From NCBI GenBank assembly GCA_947502405.1, contig CANMZT010000009.1, forward strand, positions 62,001-126,000: a stretch of 64,000 bases of DNA, in the 5' to 3' direction. A model generated the notes under the pieces. That model was not told the DNA's origin, searched no databases, and was given only the letters and a program-made list of their open reading frames with translations. This document shows positions 1 through 8,596 of the stretch, one piece after another (within the stretch, counting starts at the first letter, position 1; each line of letters starts with the position of its first letter). This DNA comes from an uncultured Algibacter sp. Lineage in GTDB: Bacteria; Bacteroidota; Bacteroidia; Flavobacteriales; Flavobacteriaceae. The position numbers were made by a program, and so were the translations under genes.

Positions 1-196
<196 letters not shown>

Positions 197-348
197 CATA
201 AAATCTTACAAATAAAACCATTTAATCCATTTTTTATCGATTAAATGCATTTTTAACATGCTTATCAACGATTTTATTTGTATTTACTTGATTTTTTAAT
301 GAATATTTTTCAAGTTCGCTTAACCAAATCTAGTTAGCCTACTTAATT

Positions 349-471
349 ATGAAGAATTTTAAGCGTATAGTACTGTTAATTGCTCTAATTTTTTTCGCAA
401 CTAAAGTTTTATCTTCCGATTTTCAGATATTTGAATCCGAAGATAAAACAACAACCATTGCGAGAAAATAG
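349..471 (+). CDS. Possible 40-aa secreted or membrane peptide
   Basis: ATG 349 to TAG 469-471. The product starts MKNFKRIVLLIALIFFATKV, a basic start followed by a ~14-residue hydrophobic stretch that looks like a signal peptide or single membrane helix, then a polar acidic tail ending TTTIARK. No family is recognised. The second half of the ORF coincides with an 11-bp-arm inverted repeat (406-449), so the DNA may instead encode an RNA structure. There is no clear ribosome binding site, which is normal for this phylum. It lies alone between serS and the terminator at 611. Confidence 0.35.
   Translation: MKNFKRIVLLIALIFFATKVLSSDFQIFESEDKTTTIARK
406..449. repeat. Inverted repeat with 11-bp perfect arms
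   Basis: Left arm GTTTTATCTTC (406-416) and right arm GAAGATAAAAC (439-449) are perfect reverse complements with a 22-nt loop. Further pairing GATT/AATC is possible inside. It is not followed by a T-run, so it does not look like a terminator. It may be a structured element in the transcript downstream of serS. Confidence 0.6.
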
Positions 472-527
472 GGATTTTTTCAAATATATTTCTTGGTGCA
501 ATCTATAAGATTTTTTGAAAATAGTCG

Positions 528-545
528 TTCTTGTTTAAACAAGAA
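528..545. repeat. 18-bp perfect palindrome
   Basis: TTCTTGTTTAAACAAGAA reads identically on both strands. It lies in non-coding DNA 66 bases before the terminator hairpin at 611. A dimeric regulator site or an RNA hairpin are both possible; nothing in the sequence decides between them. Confidence 0.5.
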
Positions 546-610
546 TTAAAGACTGTCCCCAATCGAGTATTTAATTAACAAGTAGTTAATAGAAATTATT
601 TTTGGTTGGT

Positions 611-642
611 AAGTGCCCGATTTTATGTCGGGCACTTTTTTT
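611..642 (+). terminator. Strong Rho-independent terminator
   Basis: AAGTGCCCGA / TCGGGCACTT form a GC-rich 10-bp stem with a TTTTATG loop, followed by a T-run. It closes the serS/small-ORF transcript. The stretch 472-610 before it holds no ORF and could be a 3' UTR or a small RNA ending here. Confidence 0.85.
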
Positions 643-771
643 AGTGAAACTCATTATTGAAAAGTTTGTAAAACGCATTCAATAATGTTTAGTTGAACTA
701 ATCCCGATGCCTATCGGAATCTCAAAATCTAAGCCTTAAATTTTATAAAAACTTTTACAAAACCAACCCTT

Positions 772-779
772 TACATTTG
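772..779 (+). promoter_or_regulatory. Bacteroidetes -7 box for the TPR gene
   Basis: TACATTTG matches the TAnnTTTG consensus exactly. It lies 13 bases before the ATG at 793, implying a very short leader. A matching -33 box is not obvious. Confidence 0.5.
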
Positions 780-792
780 TTATATTTACCCT

Positions 793-2568
793 ATGCGATA
801 TATTTTATTTTTATGCATACTTATTTCTGGTGTTATGTTTTCGCAAAACGCAACACTAGCTAAAGACTATTTTCAAAAAGGAGAATATGAAAAGGCACTT
901 ATTGAATACAAGAAACTATATGCCAAATCTTCTACAAATATTAATTACATAAATCAAATAATAAGCACATATCAGCAATTGGAGCAATATGATGATGCTG
1001 AAGAATTTATTTTAGAATTAATGGAACGCATAAAATATCCGGCTTTTATTGTTGAGTTAGGCTATAATTACCAGCTTAAAAATGATATAGAAAAGGCAAA
1101 CGAAAATTACCAAAAAGCCATTTCTACAATAGACGAAAAGGCGAGTAATGTATTTCCTGTAGCAAGAAGTTTTCAAACGCATTCGCTTTTAGATGAAGCT
1201 GTTATATCTTACGAAAAAGCTGCTGCAATAAATCCAGATTATAATTTCAATATACAACTGGCTCAAATCTATGGAGAACAAGGTAATATTGAAAAGATGC
1301 TTAATAGTTACATCAATTTTGCCGAATCCAATCCTGTAGTTTTAAGAGATGTAAAACGAGCTGTGAATGATTTTATAACAGAAGATAGCAGTAATGAGAA
1401 TAATATTTTATTTAGAAAGCTGTTACTAAAAAAAATGCAGCAAGAGCCAAATATTCTTTGGAATGAGTTATTGAGTTGGTTATTTATTCAACAGAAAGAT
1501 TTTAAAAAGGCATTTACTCAAGAAAAGGCAATTTATAAAAGGCAACCAGAAAGTTTACGAGGCATTGAAGAGTTGGCTACTATAGCTTTAAATGACAATG
1601 CGCATGATATTGCTCGTGAGATTTATGAGTATATAATAGAAACTGCCCAAGATGCCGAAACCAAATTAGATGCACACAGGAGTTTAATAAAAATTGATAT
1701 TAAAGAAAGCTCTAAGTCTAATTATGGTGCAATTAAAAGTAAATACCTAGACTTATTAAAACAGTTTGGTAAGGAATCAGAAACTATAGAATTACAAATT
1801 GCTTATGCCCATTTTTTAGCTTTTTATCTAAACCAAACAAAAGAAGCTACTGAATTTTTAGAAAACAGTTTAAAACTACCATTGGCATCCATAGAAACAG
1901 CCCAAGTAAAATTAGAGTTAGGTGATATTTTAGTGCTTCAAGAAAAGTTCAACAAAGCATTAATCTATTACACACAAATTCAACGAAACCTTAAAAATAG
2001 TACCATTTCGCAAGAAGCACGTTTTAAGGTAGCAAAAGCAAGTTATTATAAAGGTGATTTTAAATGGGCAGAGTCTCAACTTAAAATTTTAAAGGCTTCA
2101 ACCTCTCAACTTATTGCTAATGATGCTTTAGATTTGAAACTTTTAATTTCAGATAATAAGTATGAAGACTCGCTTCAAACTGCACTAAAACGTTATGCAA
2201 AAGCAGATTTATTGGCGTTTCAAAATAGAAATGATGAAGCTATTAAAATGCTAGATGAAATTTTAGACAAGCATAAAACAGAACCTATTATAGCCCAAGC
2301 TTTATTAAAACAGGCGCAGCTATATGAGCTTAAATTTCTGTTTGATAAAGCAAAGGTAAATTATGAAGTACTCATTGATAATTATAGAGATGGTATTTTA
2401 ATTGATGATGCTTGTTTCCATTTAGCTGAAATTTTTGAGAAACAATTAAACCTCCCTGAAAAGGCTAAAGCACTATATGAACAAATCATTTTTAATCATG
2501 CAGATAGCATTTATTTTGTTGAAGCCAGAAAGCGCTATAGAGCTATAAGAGGTGATGCTATAAATTAA
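793..2568 (+). CDS. Tetratricopeptide repeat protein, secreted/periplasmic
   Basis: A 591-residue protein with a signal peptide (MRYILFLCILISGVMFSQ, cleavage after about residue 18) followed almost entirely by TPR-type helical hairpins. Examples are AKDYFQKGEYEKALIEYKKL near residue 25 and further repeats around 100-150, 370-420 and 480-580. The C-terminal half resembles the TolA-binding/YbgF-like arrangement of TPRs. TPRs bind partner proteins, so this is probably a scaffold in the periplasm or envelope. The gene sits between serS and rsmA as in many Flavobacteriaceae. The exact partner is unknown. Confidence 0.9.
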   Translation: MRYILFLCILISGVMFSQNATLAKDYFQKGEYEKALIEYKKLYAKSSTNINYINQIISTYQQLEQYDDAEEFILELMERIKYPAFIVELGYNYQLKNDIEKANENYQKAISTIDEKASNVFPVARSFQTHSLLDEAVISYEKAAAINPDYNFNIQLAQIYGEQGNIEKMLNSYINFAESNPVVLRDVKRAVNDFITEDSSNENNILFRKLLLKKMQQEPNILWNELLSWLFIQQKDFKKAFTQEKAIYKRQPESLRGIEELATIALNDNAHDIAREIYEYIIETAQDAETKLDAHRSLIKIDIKESSKSNYGAIKSKYLDLLKQFGKESETIELQIAYAHFLAFYLNQTKEATEFLENSLKLPLASIETAQVKLELGDILVLQEKFNKALIYYTQIQRNLKNSTISQEARFKVAKASYYKGDFKWAESQLKILKASTSQLIANDALDLKLLISDNKYEDSLQTALKRYAKADLLAFQNRNDEAIKMLDEILDKHKTEPIIAQALLKQAQLYELKFLFDKAKVNYEVLIDNYRDGILIDDACFHLAEIFEKQLNLPEKAKALYEQIIFNHADSIYFVEARKRYRAIRGDAIN

Positions 2569-2582
2569 ATCTTTAAGATTAG

Positions 2583-2789
2583 AAAAGGCAAGGTTATGGT
2601 TTTGAGGCTTCAAAAGCTATTATGAAATTGGCTAAGAATGAATTTGGTATCGAAAAGCTTTTTGCAATTACAGTGCCTTACAATATAGAATCTGTAAAAC
2701 TGATTGAAAAACTAGGGTTTAAATATGAAAAAAGAATAAAACCTTTTGAAGATGATGAAGAACTCCTGTTATTTGCAAAAACTTTATAG
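2583..2789 (+). pseudogene. GNAT acetyltransferase remnant (C-terminal part only)
   Basis: An open frame between stops at 2580-2582 and 2787-2789 has no start of its own and encodes about 68 residues. It reads GYGFEASKAIMKLAKNEF, then YNIESVKLIEKLGFKYEKR, the acetyl-CoA-binding motif A and motif B region of RimJ-type GNAT enzymes. The N-terminal two thirds is missing; the preceding gene ends at 2568. Normal GNATs are 150-180 residues. This is best read as the tail of a deleted acetyltransferase gene. Confidence 0.8.
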
Positions 2790-2795
2790 CAAATT

Positions 2796-3119
2796 ATGAT
2801 AATTTATAACGTTACCGTTAATATTGACGAATCGATTCACAACGAATGGCTTAAATGGATAAAAGAACACATTCCACAAGTTTTAGGTACAGGAAAATTT
2901 GAAAAAGCAACGCTTTCTAGAGTTTTAGTAGAAGAAGATATGGGAGGTGTTACTTATTCAATTCAATATCGTTCTTACTCACGAGAAGCTCTCGATACAT
3001 ATTACAGAGATGATGCCGAAAAATTAAGAAATGAGGGTATGAAAAAGTTTGCAGATAAAATGTTGGCATTCAGAACAGAGCTTCAGATTGTTGATGAGTA
3101 TACTGTGAATTTTAAATAG
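2796..3119 (+). CDS. DUF4286 family protein
   Basis: A 107-residue cytoplasmic protein without signal peptide or membrane segment. It begins MIIYNVTVNIDESIHNEWLK and fits the DUF4286 family of small alpha/beta (ferredoxin-like, dimeric alpha-beta barrel) proteins usually found just before rsmA in Bacteroidota. No catalytic motif is visible and no function is established. It starts 6 bases after the acetyltransferase remnant. The conserved position beside rsmA is the only contextual hint. Confidence 0.88.
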   Translation: MIIYNVTVNIDESIHNEWLKWIKEHIPQVLGTGKFEKATLSRVLVEEDMGGVTYSIQYRSYSREALDTYYRDDAEKLRNEGMKKFADKMLAFRTELQIVDEYTVNFK

Positions 3120-3125
3120 TTTACT

Positions 3126-3207
3126 TTTGTCAGCCTGAGCATTAGTTAAAAATAAATATATTTATTTTGAATGTAGCAAGCGTAGCTTGTCGAAGGGTCT
3201 CATTAAA
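3126..3207. repeat. Dispersed intergenic repeat (CTGAGC...GTCGAAGG type)
   Basis: Contains TGTCAGCCTGAGC near the left and GCGTAGCTTGTCGAAGG near the right, the halves of a short repeat scattered in flavobacterial intergenic DNA, here split by an AT-rich insert. Related copies are seen at 4029 and 6048. It fills the gap before rsmA. Confidence 0.55.
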
Positions 3208-3218
3208 TAAAAAGATTC

Positions 3219-4016
3219 GTGGCATATAAACCCAATCAGCATCAAGTAAAAGCAAAAAAACATTTAGGACAGCACTTTTTAAAAGATGAGTCTGTTGCGC
3301 AAAAAATTGCAGACACATTAACTTTAAAAGATTATAAAAATGTTTTGGAGATTGGTCCTGGTATGGGTGTACTTACTAAGTATTTACTTAAAAAGGAGAT
3401 TACCACTTATGTTGTTGAAATTGACTCAGAGTCTGTTGAATACTTACAGTCTAACTACCTTAATTTAGCACCTAGGATTATAGAAAAAGACTTTTTAAAG
3501 TATGATTTGAATACTGTTTTCAATCAAGAATCGTTTGCTATTATTGGTAATTTTCCGTACAATATTTCAACACAGATAGTCTTTAAAACACTAGAAATGC
3601 GGGAGCAAATCCCTGAATTTTCTGGGATGTTTCAAAAAGAGGTCGCAAAGCGTATATGCTCAAAAGAAGGTAGTAAAGTATATGGTATTCTTTCAGTACT
3701 AACGCAAGCCTTTTATAATGCGGAGTATTTGTTTACAGTGCCACCAAGCGTTTTTAATCCACCACCAAAAGTAGACTCAGGAGTTTTAAGGCTTACAAGA
3801 AAAGAAAACTATACGCTACCGTGTGATGAAAAATTCTTTTTTAAAGTAGTTAAAGCTGCTTTTCAGCAACGCAGAAAAACATTGCGTAACAGTTTAAAAA
3901 CATTCAATTTGTCAGATAATTTAAAAGCAAATAGTATATTTGGCAAACGTCCAGAACAATTGAATGTTCAAGCCTTTATTGAGCTTACGCAGTTAATAGA
4001 GTTAGATAGTCAATAA
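3219..4016 (+). CDS. rsmA: 16S rRNA (adenine1518/1519-N6)-dimethyltransferase
   Basis: RsmA (KsgA) dimethylates two adjacent adenines in helix 45 of 16S rRNA using S-adenosylmethionine. The 265-residue length is normal. Visible motifs: N-terminal [16 protein letters not shown]-binding motif [11 protein letters not shown] near residue 46, and motif [11 protein letters not shown] near 108. The C-terminal helical domain contains [13 protein letters not shown]. The start is GTG at 3219; no in-frame ATG gives the conserved N-terminus. A dispersed repeat lies immediately upstream and mgtE follows after 37 bases. Confidence 0.96.
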   Translation: MAYKPNQHQVKAKKHLGQHFLKDESVAQKIADTLTLKDYKNVLEIGPGMGVLTKYLLKKEITTYVVEIDSESVEYLQSNYLNLAPRIIEKDFLKYDLNTVFNQESFAIIGNFPYNISTQIVFKTLEMREQIPEFSGMFQKEVAKRICSKEGSKVYGILSVLTQAFYNAEYLFTVPPSVFNPPPKVDSGVLRLTRKENYTLPCDEKFFFKVVKAAFQQRRKTLRNSLKTFNLSDNLKANSIFGKRPEQLNVQAFIELTQLIELDSQ

Positions 4017-4028
4017 AAACTTAATGCC

Positions 4029-4056
4029 ATACTGAGCCCAGTCGAAGTATCTAATG
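4029..4056. repeat. Dispersed repeat abutting the mgtE start
   Basis: CATACTGAGCCCAGTCGAAG followed by TATCTA and then the mgtE ATG. This is the same CTGAG-N-AGTCGAAG family as at 3126 and 6048; its right end reaches the start codon. Confidence 0.6.
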
Positions 4057-5424
4057 TCAGAAGAAGCAGAAAACATACAATTTCAACTCACTGATGAACT
4101 CCTAGAGCAAGTTGTGAACTTTATCGAAGAAGAAAATGATAAAGAACTTAAAACGCTTTTAGACGAGTTTCACTATGCTGATATTGCCGAAATTTTAGAT
4201 GAACTCAATCTAGAACAGGCAGTGTATATTATAAAGCTTCTGGACTCAGAAACTACTTCAGACATATTAACCGAGCTGGATGAAGACAATAGAGAAAAAG
4301 TTTTAAAAAACCTCTCTGCAAAAGAAATTGCTGAAGAAGTAGAGGAATTAGATACAGATGATGCCGCAGATATCATAGCAGAACTTCCTGAAGCTCGTCA
4401 ACAAGCCGTAATTTCTCAAATAGAAGACGAAGAACATAAGGCAGAAATCACAGAACTTTTAGCCTATGATGAGAATACGGCAGGTAGCCTAATGGCTAAA
4501 GAGTTGGTAAAGGTTTATGAAACTTGGACGGTAGCTGGATGCATGCGCAGAATTCGTGGGCAAGCCAAAGAGGTTACCCGTGTGCATTCTATTTATGTTG
4601 TAAATAAAGAAGAAAAACTAATTGGAAGACTCTCTCTAAAGGATCTTATTGTTGCTAAAAGCGAACAAAAAATAGCAGATATTGTTAAGGTAAATGTAGA
4701 TTACGTAAATGTAGAGGAAGATGTAGAAGAAGTTGCCAAGGTCATGGCAAAATACGATTTAGAAGCGATACCAGTAGTTGATGAAAATAAAACACTTTTA
4801 GGTAGAATTACCATTGATGATATTGTAGATGTTTTAAAAGAAGAAGCCGAAAAAGACTATCAAATGGCAGCAGGTATTACTGGCGATGTAGATTCTGATG
4901 ACAGTATTCTAGAACTTACAAGAGCACGTTTACCATGGCTGTTTTTAGGTTTAGTTGGTGGTATAGGCGCCTTTTTAATTATGGAAGGTTTCCAAGACAC
5001 TTTCAATACATACGCCGTTTTATTCTTTTTTACGCCATTAATTGCGGCTATGGCTGGTAATGTAGGCGTTCAATCAAGTGCTATTATTGTACAAGGTTTA
5101 GCAAATGATGATGTAAAAGGAAGCATCAATAGTCGTTTAATAAAAGAAATGCTTTTAGCAGCACTAAATGGTGTTATATTAGCCATATTTCTTTTCTTTT
5201 TTGTTTGGGCAACTAAAGGCGAGATGAACACGGCATTCGCTATTTCAGTATCTCTTGTAGCTGTCATTATTGTTGCAGGACTCATAGGTACTTTTGTACC
5301 ATTGTTTTTAAACAAACGCGGCATAGACCCAGCCATTGCTACAGGGCCTTTCATCACAACAAGTAACGATATTTTAGGAATTCTACTTTATTTCTGGATA
5401 GCAAAAATGATTTTAGGTATTTAA
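4054..5424 (+). CDS. mgtE: Magnesium transporter MgtE
   Basis: A 456-residue Mg2+ channel/transporter with the full MgtE layout. There is an acidic N-terminal helical domain (about 1-130), then two CBS domains (about 140-265; TAGSLMAKELVKV opens the first and LEAIPVVDENKTLLGRI lies in the second). Five transmembrane helices follow from about 290, including the pore segment TPLIAAMAGNVGVQSSA with the family's conserved GNxGxQ-type motif. The cytoplasmic domains are the Mg2+ sensor in characterised homologues. It lies just downstream of rsmA, and its start codon is fixed by the flanking repeat. Confidence 0.96.
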   Translation: MSEEAENIQFQLTDELLEQVVNFIEEENDKELKTLLDEFHYADIAEILDELNLEQAVYIIKLLDSETTSDILTELDEDNREKVLKNLSAKEIAEEVEELDTDDAADIIAELPEARQQAVISQIEDEEHKAEITELLAYDENTAGSLMAKELVKVYETWTVAGCMRRIRGQAKEVTRVHSIYVVNKEEKLIGRLSLKDLIVAKSEQKIADIVKVNVDYVNVEEDVEEVAKVMAKYDLEAIPVVDENKTLLGRITIDDIVDVLKEEAEKDYQMAAGITGDVDSDDSILELTRARLPWLFLGLVGGIGAFLIMEGFQDTFNTYAVLFFFTPLIAAMAGNVGVQSSAIIVQGLANDDVKGSINSRLIKEMLLAALNGVILAIFLFFFVWATKGEMNTAFAISVSLVAVIIVAGLIGTFVPLFLNKRGIDPAIATGPFITTSNDILGILLYFWIAKMILGI

Positions 5425-5458
5425 AAAAACTTTTGTAGAATAGAAGAACCCTTTGAAA

Positions 5459-5490
5459 TTGTCATTCTCGCAAAAGCGGGAATCTAGAAA
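5459..5490. repeat. Short hairpin repeat (GTCATTCTCGCAAAAGCGGGAATC)
   Basis: TTCTCGC and GCGGGAA pair around AAAA, one mismatch being G-U compatible. Similar GTCATTC...GGAATC hairpins occur at 58083 and, degenerate, near 11655. No T-run follows, so it is a repeat rather than a clear terminator for mgtE. Confidence 0.6.
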
Positions 5491-5501
5491 ATTTATGTTC
5501 A

Positions 5502-5659
5502 TTTGGGCGTTACCACAAGGGTCGGGCTTTCCGTTACAATCTTTTTAAAACGTCATTGCGAGGAGCGGGCGACGTGTCAATCTGTTAATTTTTATATTAA
5601 AACACAATTATCAGTTATCAAATTTTAAAAAGGATTTCCTCTGCAATCCCTAACGCAAA
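5502..5659 (+). repeat. Dispersed GCGTTA...TAACGC element, copy A
   Basis: A ~158-bp non-coding element starting TTTGGGCGTTACC, with internal GGGTCGGGCTTTC and ending GGATTTCCTCTGCAATCCCTAACGCAAA. The ends GCGTTA (5507-5512) and TAACGC (5651-5656) are inverted. A second copy lies at 41010 and a reversed copy at 55921. It fills the mgtE-cupin gap together with the hairpin at 5459. Confidence 0.75.
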
Positions 5660-5677
5660 ACTTCGTAATTTTATAAC

Positions 5678-6043
5678 ATGAATTCAATTAGTATTAAAGA
5701 AAAGTTTACCAAATTCAGTAAAAATTGGCATCCGCATCAAATTGCAGTTGTAGATAATATGCAAGTTGTTTTAGCAAAATTAAAAGGCGAATTTGTATGG
5801 CATAGTCATGATGATGCAGATGAGCTATTTCAAGTTATTAAAGGTACATTATACATGCAATTTAGAGACAAGACAGAAGTTGTAAACGAAGGCGAAATTA
5901 TTGTGGTTCCAAAAGGTGTAGAACATAATCCTTACACAAAAAATGAAGAAGAAGTTCATGTATTACTTTTTGAAAAATTAAGTACTGCACATACAGGAAA
6001 AGTTCAACACGAAAAAACTCAAACACATTATCCAAAAATATAA
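5678..6043 (+). CDS. Cupin domain protein
   Basis: A 121-residue single-domain cupin. The first metal-binding cupin motif is clear: HSHDDADELFQVIKGTLYMQ (residues ~47-66) with two histidines and a glutamate. It is followed by motif 2, PKGVEHNPYTKNEEEVHVLL. The metal ligands are intact, so it probably binds a divalent metal, but small cupins act on many substrates and none can be assigned here. No signal peptide. It precedes a 2-hydroxyacid dehydrogenase by 45 bases, with a repeat between, so co-transcription is uncertain. Confidence 0.88.
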   Translation: MNSISIKEKFTKFSKNWHPHQIAVVDNMQVVLAKLKGEFVWHSHDDADELFQVIKGTLYMQFRDKTEVVNEGEIIVVPKGVEHNPYTKNEEEVHVLLFEKLSTAHTGKVQHEKTQTHYPKI

Positions 6044-6047
6044 TCAA

Positions 6048-6073
6048 ATGTCAGGTCGAGCGCAGTCGAGATC
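6048..6073. repeat. Dispersed repeat (GTCGAGCGCAGTCGAG type)
   Basis: AATGTCAGGTCGAGCGCAGTCGAGATCT belongs to the same family as the elements at 3126 and 4029. It fills most of the cupin-dehydrogenase gap. Confidence 0.55.
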
Positions 6074-6087
6074 TTTATCATTCACAT

Positions 6088-7023
6088 ATGAAAATATTAC
6101 ACTTAGATACTAATCACGAATTACTAATAAATCAACTTAAAGATTTAGGCTATACAAACCACGAAGATTATACATCTTCAAAAGCTCAAGTGGAAACCAA
6201 AATACACGAGTATGATGGTATAGTATTAAGAAGTCGTTTTACTATAGATAAACAATTCCTTGATGCAGCAACAAACCTAAAATTCATAGGACGTGTTGGC
6301 GCAGGTTTAGAAAATATAGACTGCGATTATGCTGAAAAAAAAGGCGTGTATTTAATTTCTGCACCAGAAGGCAATAGAAATGCCGTTGGAGAGCATAGTT
6401 TAGGGATGTTATTATCACTTTTTAATAAACTTAATAAGGCAGATAATGAAGTTAGAAATGGAAAATGGCTTAGAGAAGATAATAGAGGAATTGAATTAGA
6501 TGGGAAAACAGTTGGTTTAATAGGTTACGGTAATATGGGTAAAGCCTTTGCAAAAAAACTTAGAGGCTTTGATGTTGAAGTGTTGTGTTATGATATTAAA
6601 GAAAATGTAGGTGATGCAAATGCAAAACAAGTATCACTTTCAGAATTCCAAGAAAAAGTAGATGTAGTAAGTTTACACACCCCTCAAACACCATTAACTT
6701 TAGGGATGATAAACACTCAATTTATCAATTCCTTTAAAAAAACATTTTGGTTAATAAATACAGCACGAGGTAAAAGTGTAGTTACAGCGGACTTGGTTTC
6801 AGCATTAAAATCTGGTAAAATTCTAGGCGCAGGATTAGATGTTTTGGAATATGAAAAGAAGTCTTTTGAAAGCTTGTTTTCATCAGAGATGCCAGAAGCA
6901 TTTCAATATTTAATTAAAGCTGAAAATGTATTGCTTTCACCTCATGTAGCTGGCTGGACTATTGAAAGCAAACAAAAACTTGCGCAAACCATTGTAGATA
7001 AAATCAAAGCTAAATTTTTTTAA
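6088..7023 (+). CDS. D-2-hydroxyacid dehydrogenase (phosphoglycerate dehydrogenase-like)
   Basis: A 311-residue NAD-dependent D-isomer-specific 2-hydroxyacid dehydrogenase. The Rossmann motif GLIGYGNMGKAF lies near residue 144. The catalytic arginine is in NTARGKSV (~229), the glutamate near 258 (LDVLEYEK) and the histidine in SPHVAGWT (~287). It lacks the C-terminal ACT domain of full-length SerA, so it is the short type. Oxidation of 3-phosphoglycerate for serine synthesis is possible but other 2-hydroxyacids cannot be excluded. Upstream repeats and a 66-base gap downstream suggest it is transcribed alone or with the cupin. Confidence 0.9.
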   Translation: MKILHLDTNHELLINQLKDLGYTNHEDYTSSKAQVETKIHEYDGIVLRSRFTIDKQFLDAATNLKFIGRVGAGLENIDCDYAEKKGVYLISAPEGNRNAVGEHSLGMLLSLFNKLNKADNEVRNGKWLREDNRGIELDGKTVGLIGYGNMGKAFAKKLRGFDVEVLCYDIKENVGDANAKQVSLSEFQEKVDVVSLHTPQTPLTLGMINTQFINSFKKTFWLINTARGKSVVTADLVSALKSGKILGAGLDVLEYEKKSFESLFSSEMPEAFQYLIKAENVLLSPHVAGWTIESKQKLAQTIVDKIKAKFF

Positions 7024-7089
7024 TCGAAAAGAAATTCCTAGATACTCTGTAAGCATAGTTTGTTTTAATAAATTCTTTATTTTTAAAGC

Positions 7090-7500
7090 ATGAAAAAAAC
7101 TATTCTTGTTTTTTCTCTGCTTGTTTTGGCCCTATTACTTCTATTTCAATTTAGCAAGTATACTGTTATTAGTGGCGATTTAAATATTGAATATATTATG
7201 GCAATTGTTGCCATTGCTTTTTTAAGTATTGGCATCTTTATTAATAAGAAAATTCAAAAGCAACCAAAAGCCTTTAATAATCAAATAAACCTTCAAAAAG
7301 TTGAAGAATTAGGCCTTAGTAAACGAGAATACGAAGTTTTAAAAGAAGTGGCCTTGGGTTTATCTAATCAAGAAATTGCAAAGAAATTATTTGTTTCAGA
7401 AAGTACAATTAAAACCCATGTTTCAAATTTACTTTTAAAGCTAAATGCCAAACGACGCACACAGGCAATTCAAATTTCAAAAGACCTCAATATTATATAA
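7090..7500 (+). CDS. Membrane-anchored LuxR-type HTH regulator
   Basis: 136 residues: two hydrophobic segments (about 4-22 and 33-52) and then a LuxR/GerE helix-turn-helix (LSKREYEVLKEVALGLSNQE, then IAKKLFVSESTIKTHVSNLL, residues ~75-125). No receiver or ligand domain is present. This compact form, a membrane hairpin plus GerE HTH, is common in Flavobacteriaceae. It probably regulates the small genes that follow (DUF4199, DUF1801, VOC), although the next gene has its own promoter. Targets are unknown. Confidence 0.88.
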   Translation: MKKTILVFSLLVLALLLLFQFSKYTVISGDLNIEYIMAIVAIAFLSIGIFINKKIQKQPKAFNNQINLQKVEELGLSKREYEVLKEVALGLSNQEIAKKLFVSESTIKTHVSNLLLKLNAKRRTQAIQISKDLNII

Positions 7501-7571
7501 TTCAGAAGTTTTACAACTAAAGTAGTATCAATTTAGTACTTTAGTATGAGCTTCAATTCTTCCTGTCATCT

Positions 7572-7579
7572 TACTTTTG
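7572..7579 (+). promoter_or_regulatory. Bacteroidetes -7 box
   Basis: TACTTTTG fits TAnnTTTG exactly, 27 bases before the ATG of the DUF4199 gene. It suggests that gene and those following it start a new transcript. Confidence 0.5.
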
Positions 7580-7606
7580 GGTTACTAATCAATACACAAT
7601 TTAAAA

Positions 7607-8113
7607 ATGAAAAATACTGTAATTAAGTTTGGCCTTTATGCATTAATAAGTGGCTTTGTATTATTTGGGTTACCCTTCTTTTTAGGAATGGGTGTAGATT
7701 TCGATTACGGAGAACTTATAGGTTATACATCTATGATACTCTCATTATTATTTGTTTATTTTGGAATCAAACACTACCGAGATAAAGTTAATTCTGGAAA
7801 AGTATCACTAGGAAAAGCCTTAGCCATTGGGATGCTGATAGCATTATTTTCAGCTGTTGGGGTTGCAGTTTTCGATTACATTTATACATCTCAAATAAAT
7901 CCAGATTTTGCAAGTGAGTATTTAGAGTATTCCGTTAAAAAAATGCAAGAAACATTATCTGATGAAGAAGTAAAAATCAAAACTGCAGAGTTAACGCAAC
8001 AAATGGAAGATTATGGAAGCCCTAGTTTCATGGCTTTGATGATGTTTGCATCAGTTATGATTCTCGGATTTATTATATCTTTAATTTCAGGACTAATTCT
8101 TCAGCGTAAATAA
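7607..8113 (+). CDS. DUF4199 membrane protein
   Basis: 168 residues with four transmembrane helices (about 8-26, 36-52, 73-93, 143-163) and a charged soluble loop between the third and fourth helices (SVKKMQETLSDEEVKIKTAE). This is the layout of the DUF4199 family of Bacteroidota inner-membrane proteins, whose function is unknown. It starts 28 bases after a consensus -7 box and runs with 7 bases of spacing into the DUF1801 gene, so the two are probably co-transcribed. No enzymatic motif is visible. Confidence 0.85.
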   Translation: MKNTVIKFGLYALISGFVLFGLPFFLGMGVDFDYGELIGYTSMILSLLFVYFGIKHYRDKVNSGKVSLGKALAIGMLIALFSAVGVAVFDYIYTSQINPDFASEYLEYSVKKMQETLSDEEVKIKTAELTQQMEDYGSPSFMALMMFASVMILGFIISLISGLILQRK

Positions 8114-8120
8114 TTTAACT

Positions 8121-8576
8121 ATGCAATATAAAGCTACATCACCAGAAGACTATATAAGCCAAGTTCCAGAGGAACGACAAGCTGCTCTGAAAAAACTAAG
8201 AAGCATTATAAATAAAAACCTTCCTAAAGGCTTTGAAGAAGGTATACAATATGGCATGATAGGCTATTATGTTCCGCACTCAGTTTATCCAGACGGTTAT
8301 CATTGCAACCCAAAAGAGCCTTTACCATTTATGAGTTTTGCTTCACAAAAAAATTCTATAAACCTTTACCACAGCGGAATATATTCTAAAAAAGAAATAC
8401 ACGATTGGTTTGTGTCAGAATATCCAAAGCATTCTAAGCTTAAATTAGACATGGGGAAAAGTTGCATACGCTTTAAAAAAGTAGACCAAATACCCTATGA
8501 GTTAATAGGAGAATTATCAAAGAAGTTAACCGTTCAAGAATGGATAGACATTTACGAATCGGCTATTAAAAAATAA
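8121..8576 (+). CDS. DUF1801 (YdhG-like) protein
   Basis: A 151-residue cytoplasmic protein of the DUF1801/YdhG fold, which resembles frataxin-like alpha/beta sandwiches. Recognisable parts are the opening YISQVPEERQAALKKLRSII, the mid-region EEGIQYGMIGYYVPHSVYPD and the C-terminal KSCIRFKKVDQIPYELIGEL. Family members are small stress-associated proteins with no proven reaction. It lies 7 bases after the DUF4199 gene and 20 bases before a VOC gene, so it is likely part of one operon. Confidence 0.85.
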   Translation: MQYKATSPEDYISQVPEERQAALKKLRSIINKNLPKGFEEGIQYGMIGYYVPHSVYPDGYHCNPKEPLPFMSFASQKNSINLYHSGIYSKKEIHDWFVSEYPKHSKLKLDMGKSCIRFKKVDQIPYELIGELSKKLTVQEWIDIYESAIKK

Positions 8577-8596
8577 CTATTAATAAAATTAGCATT

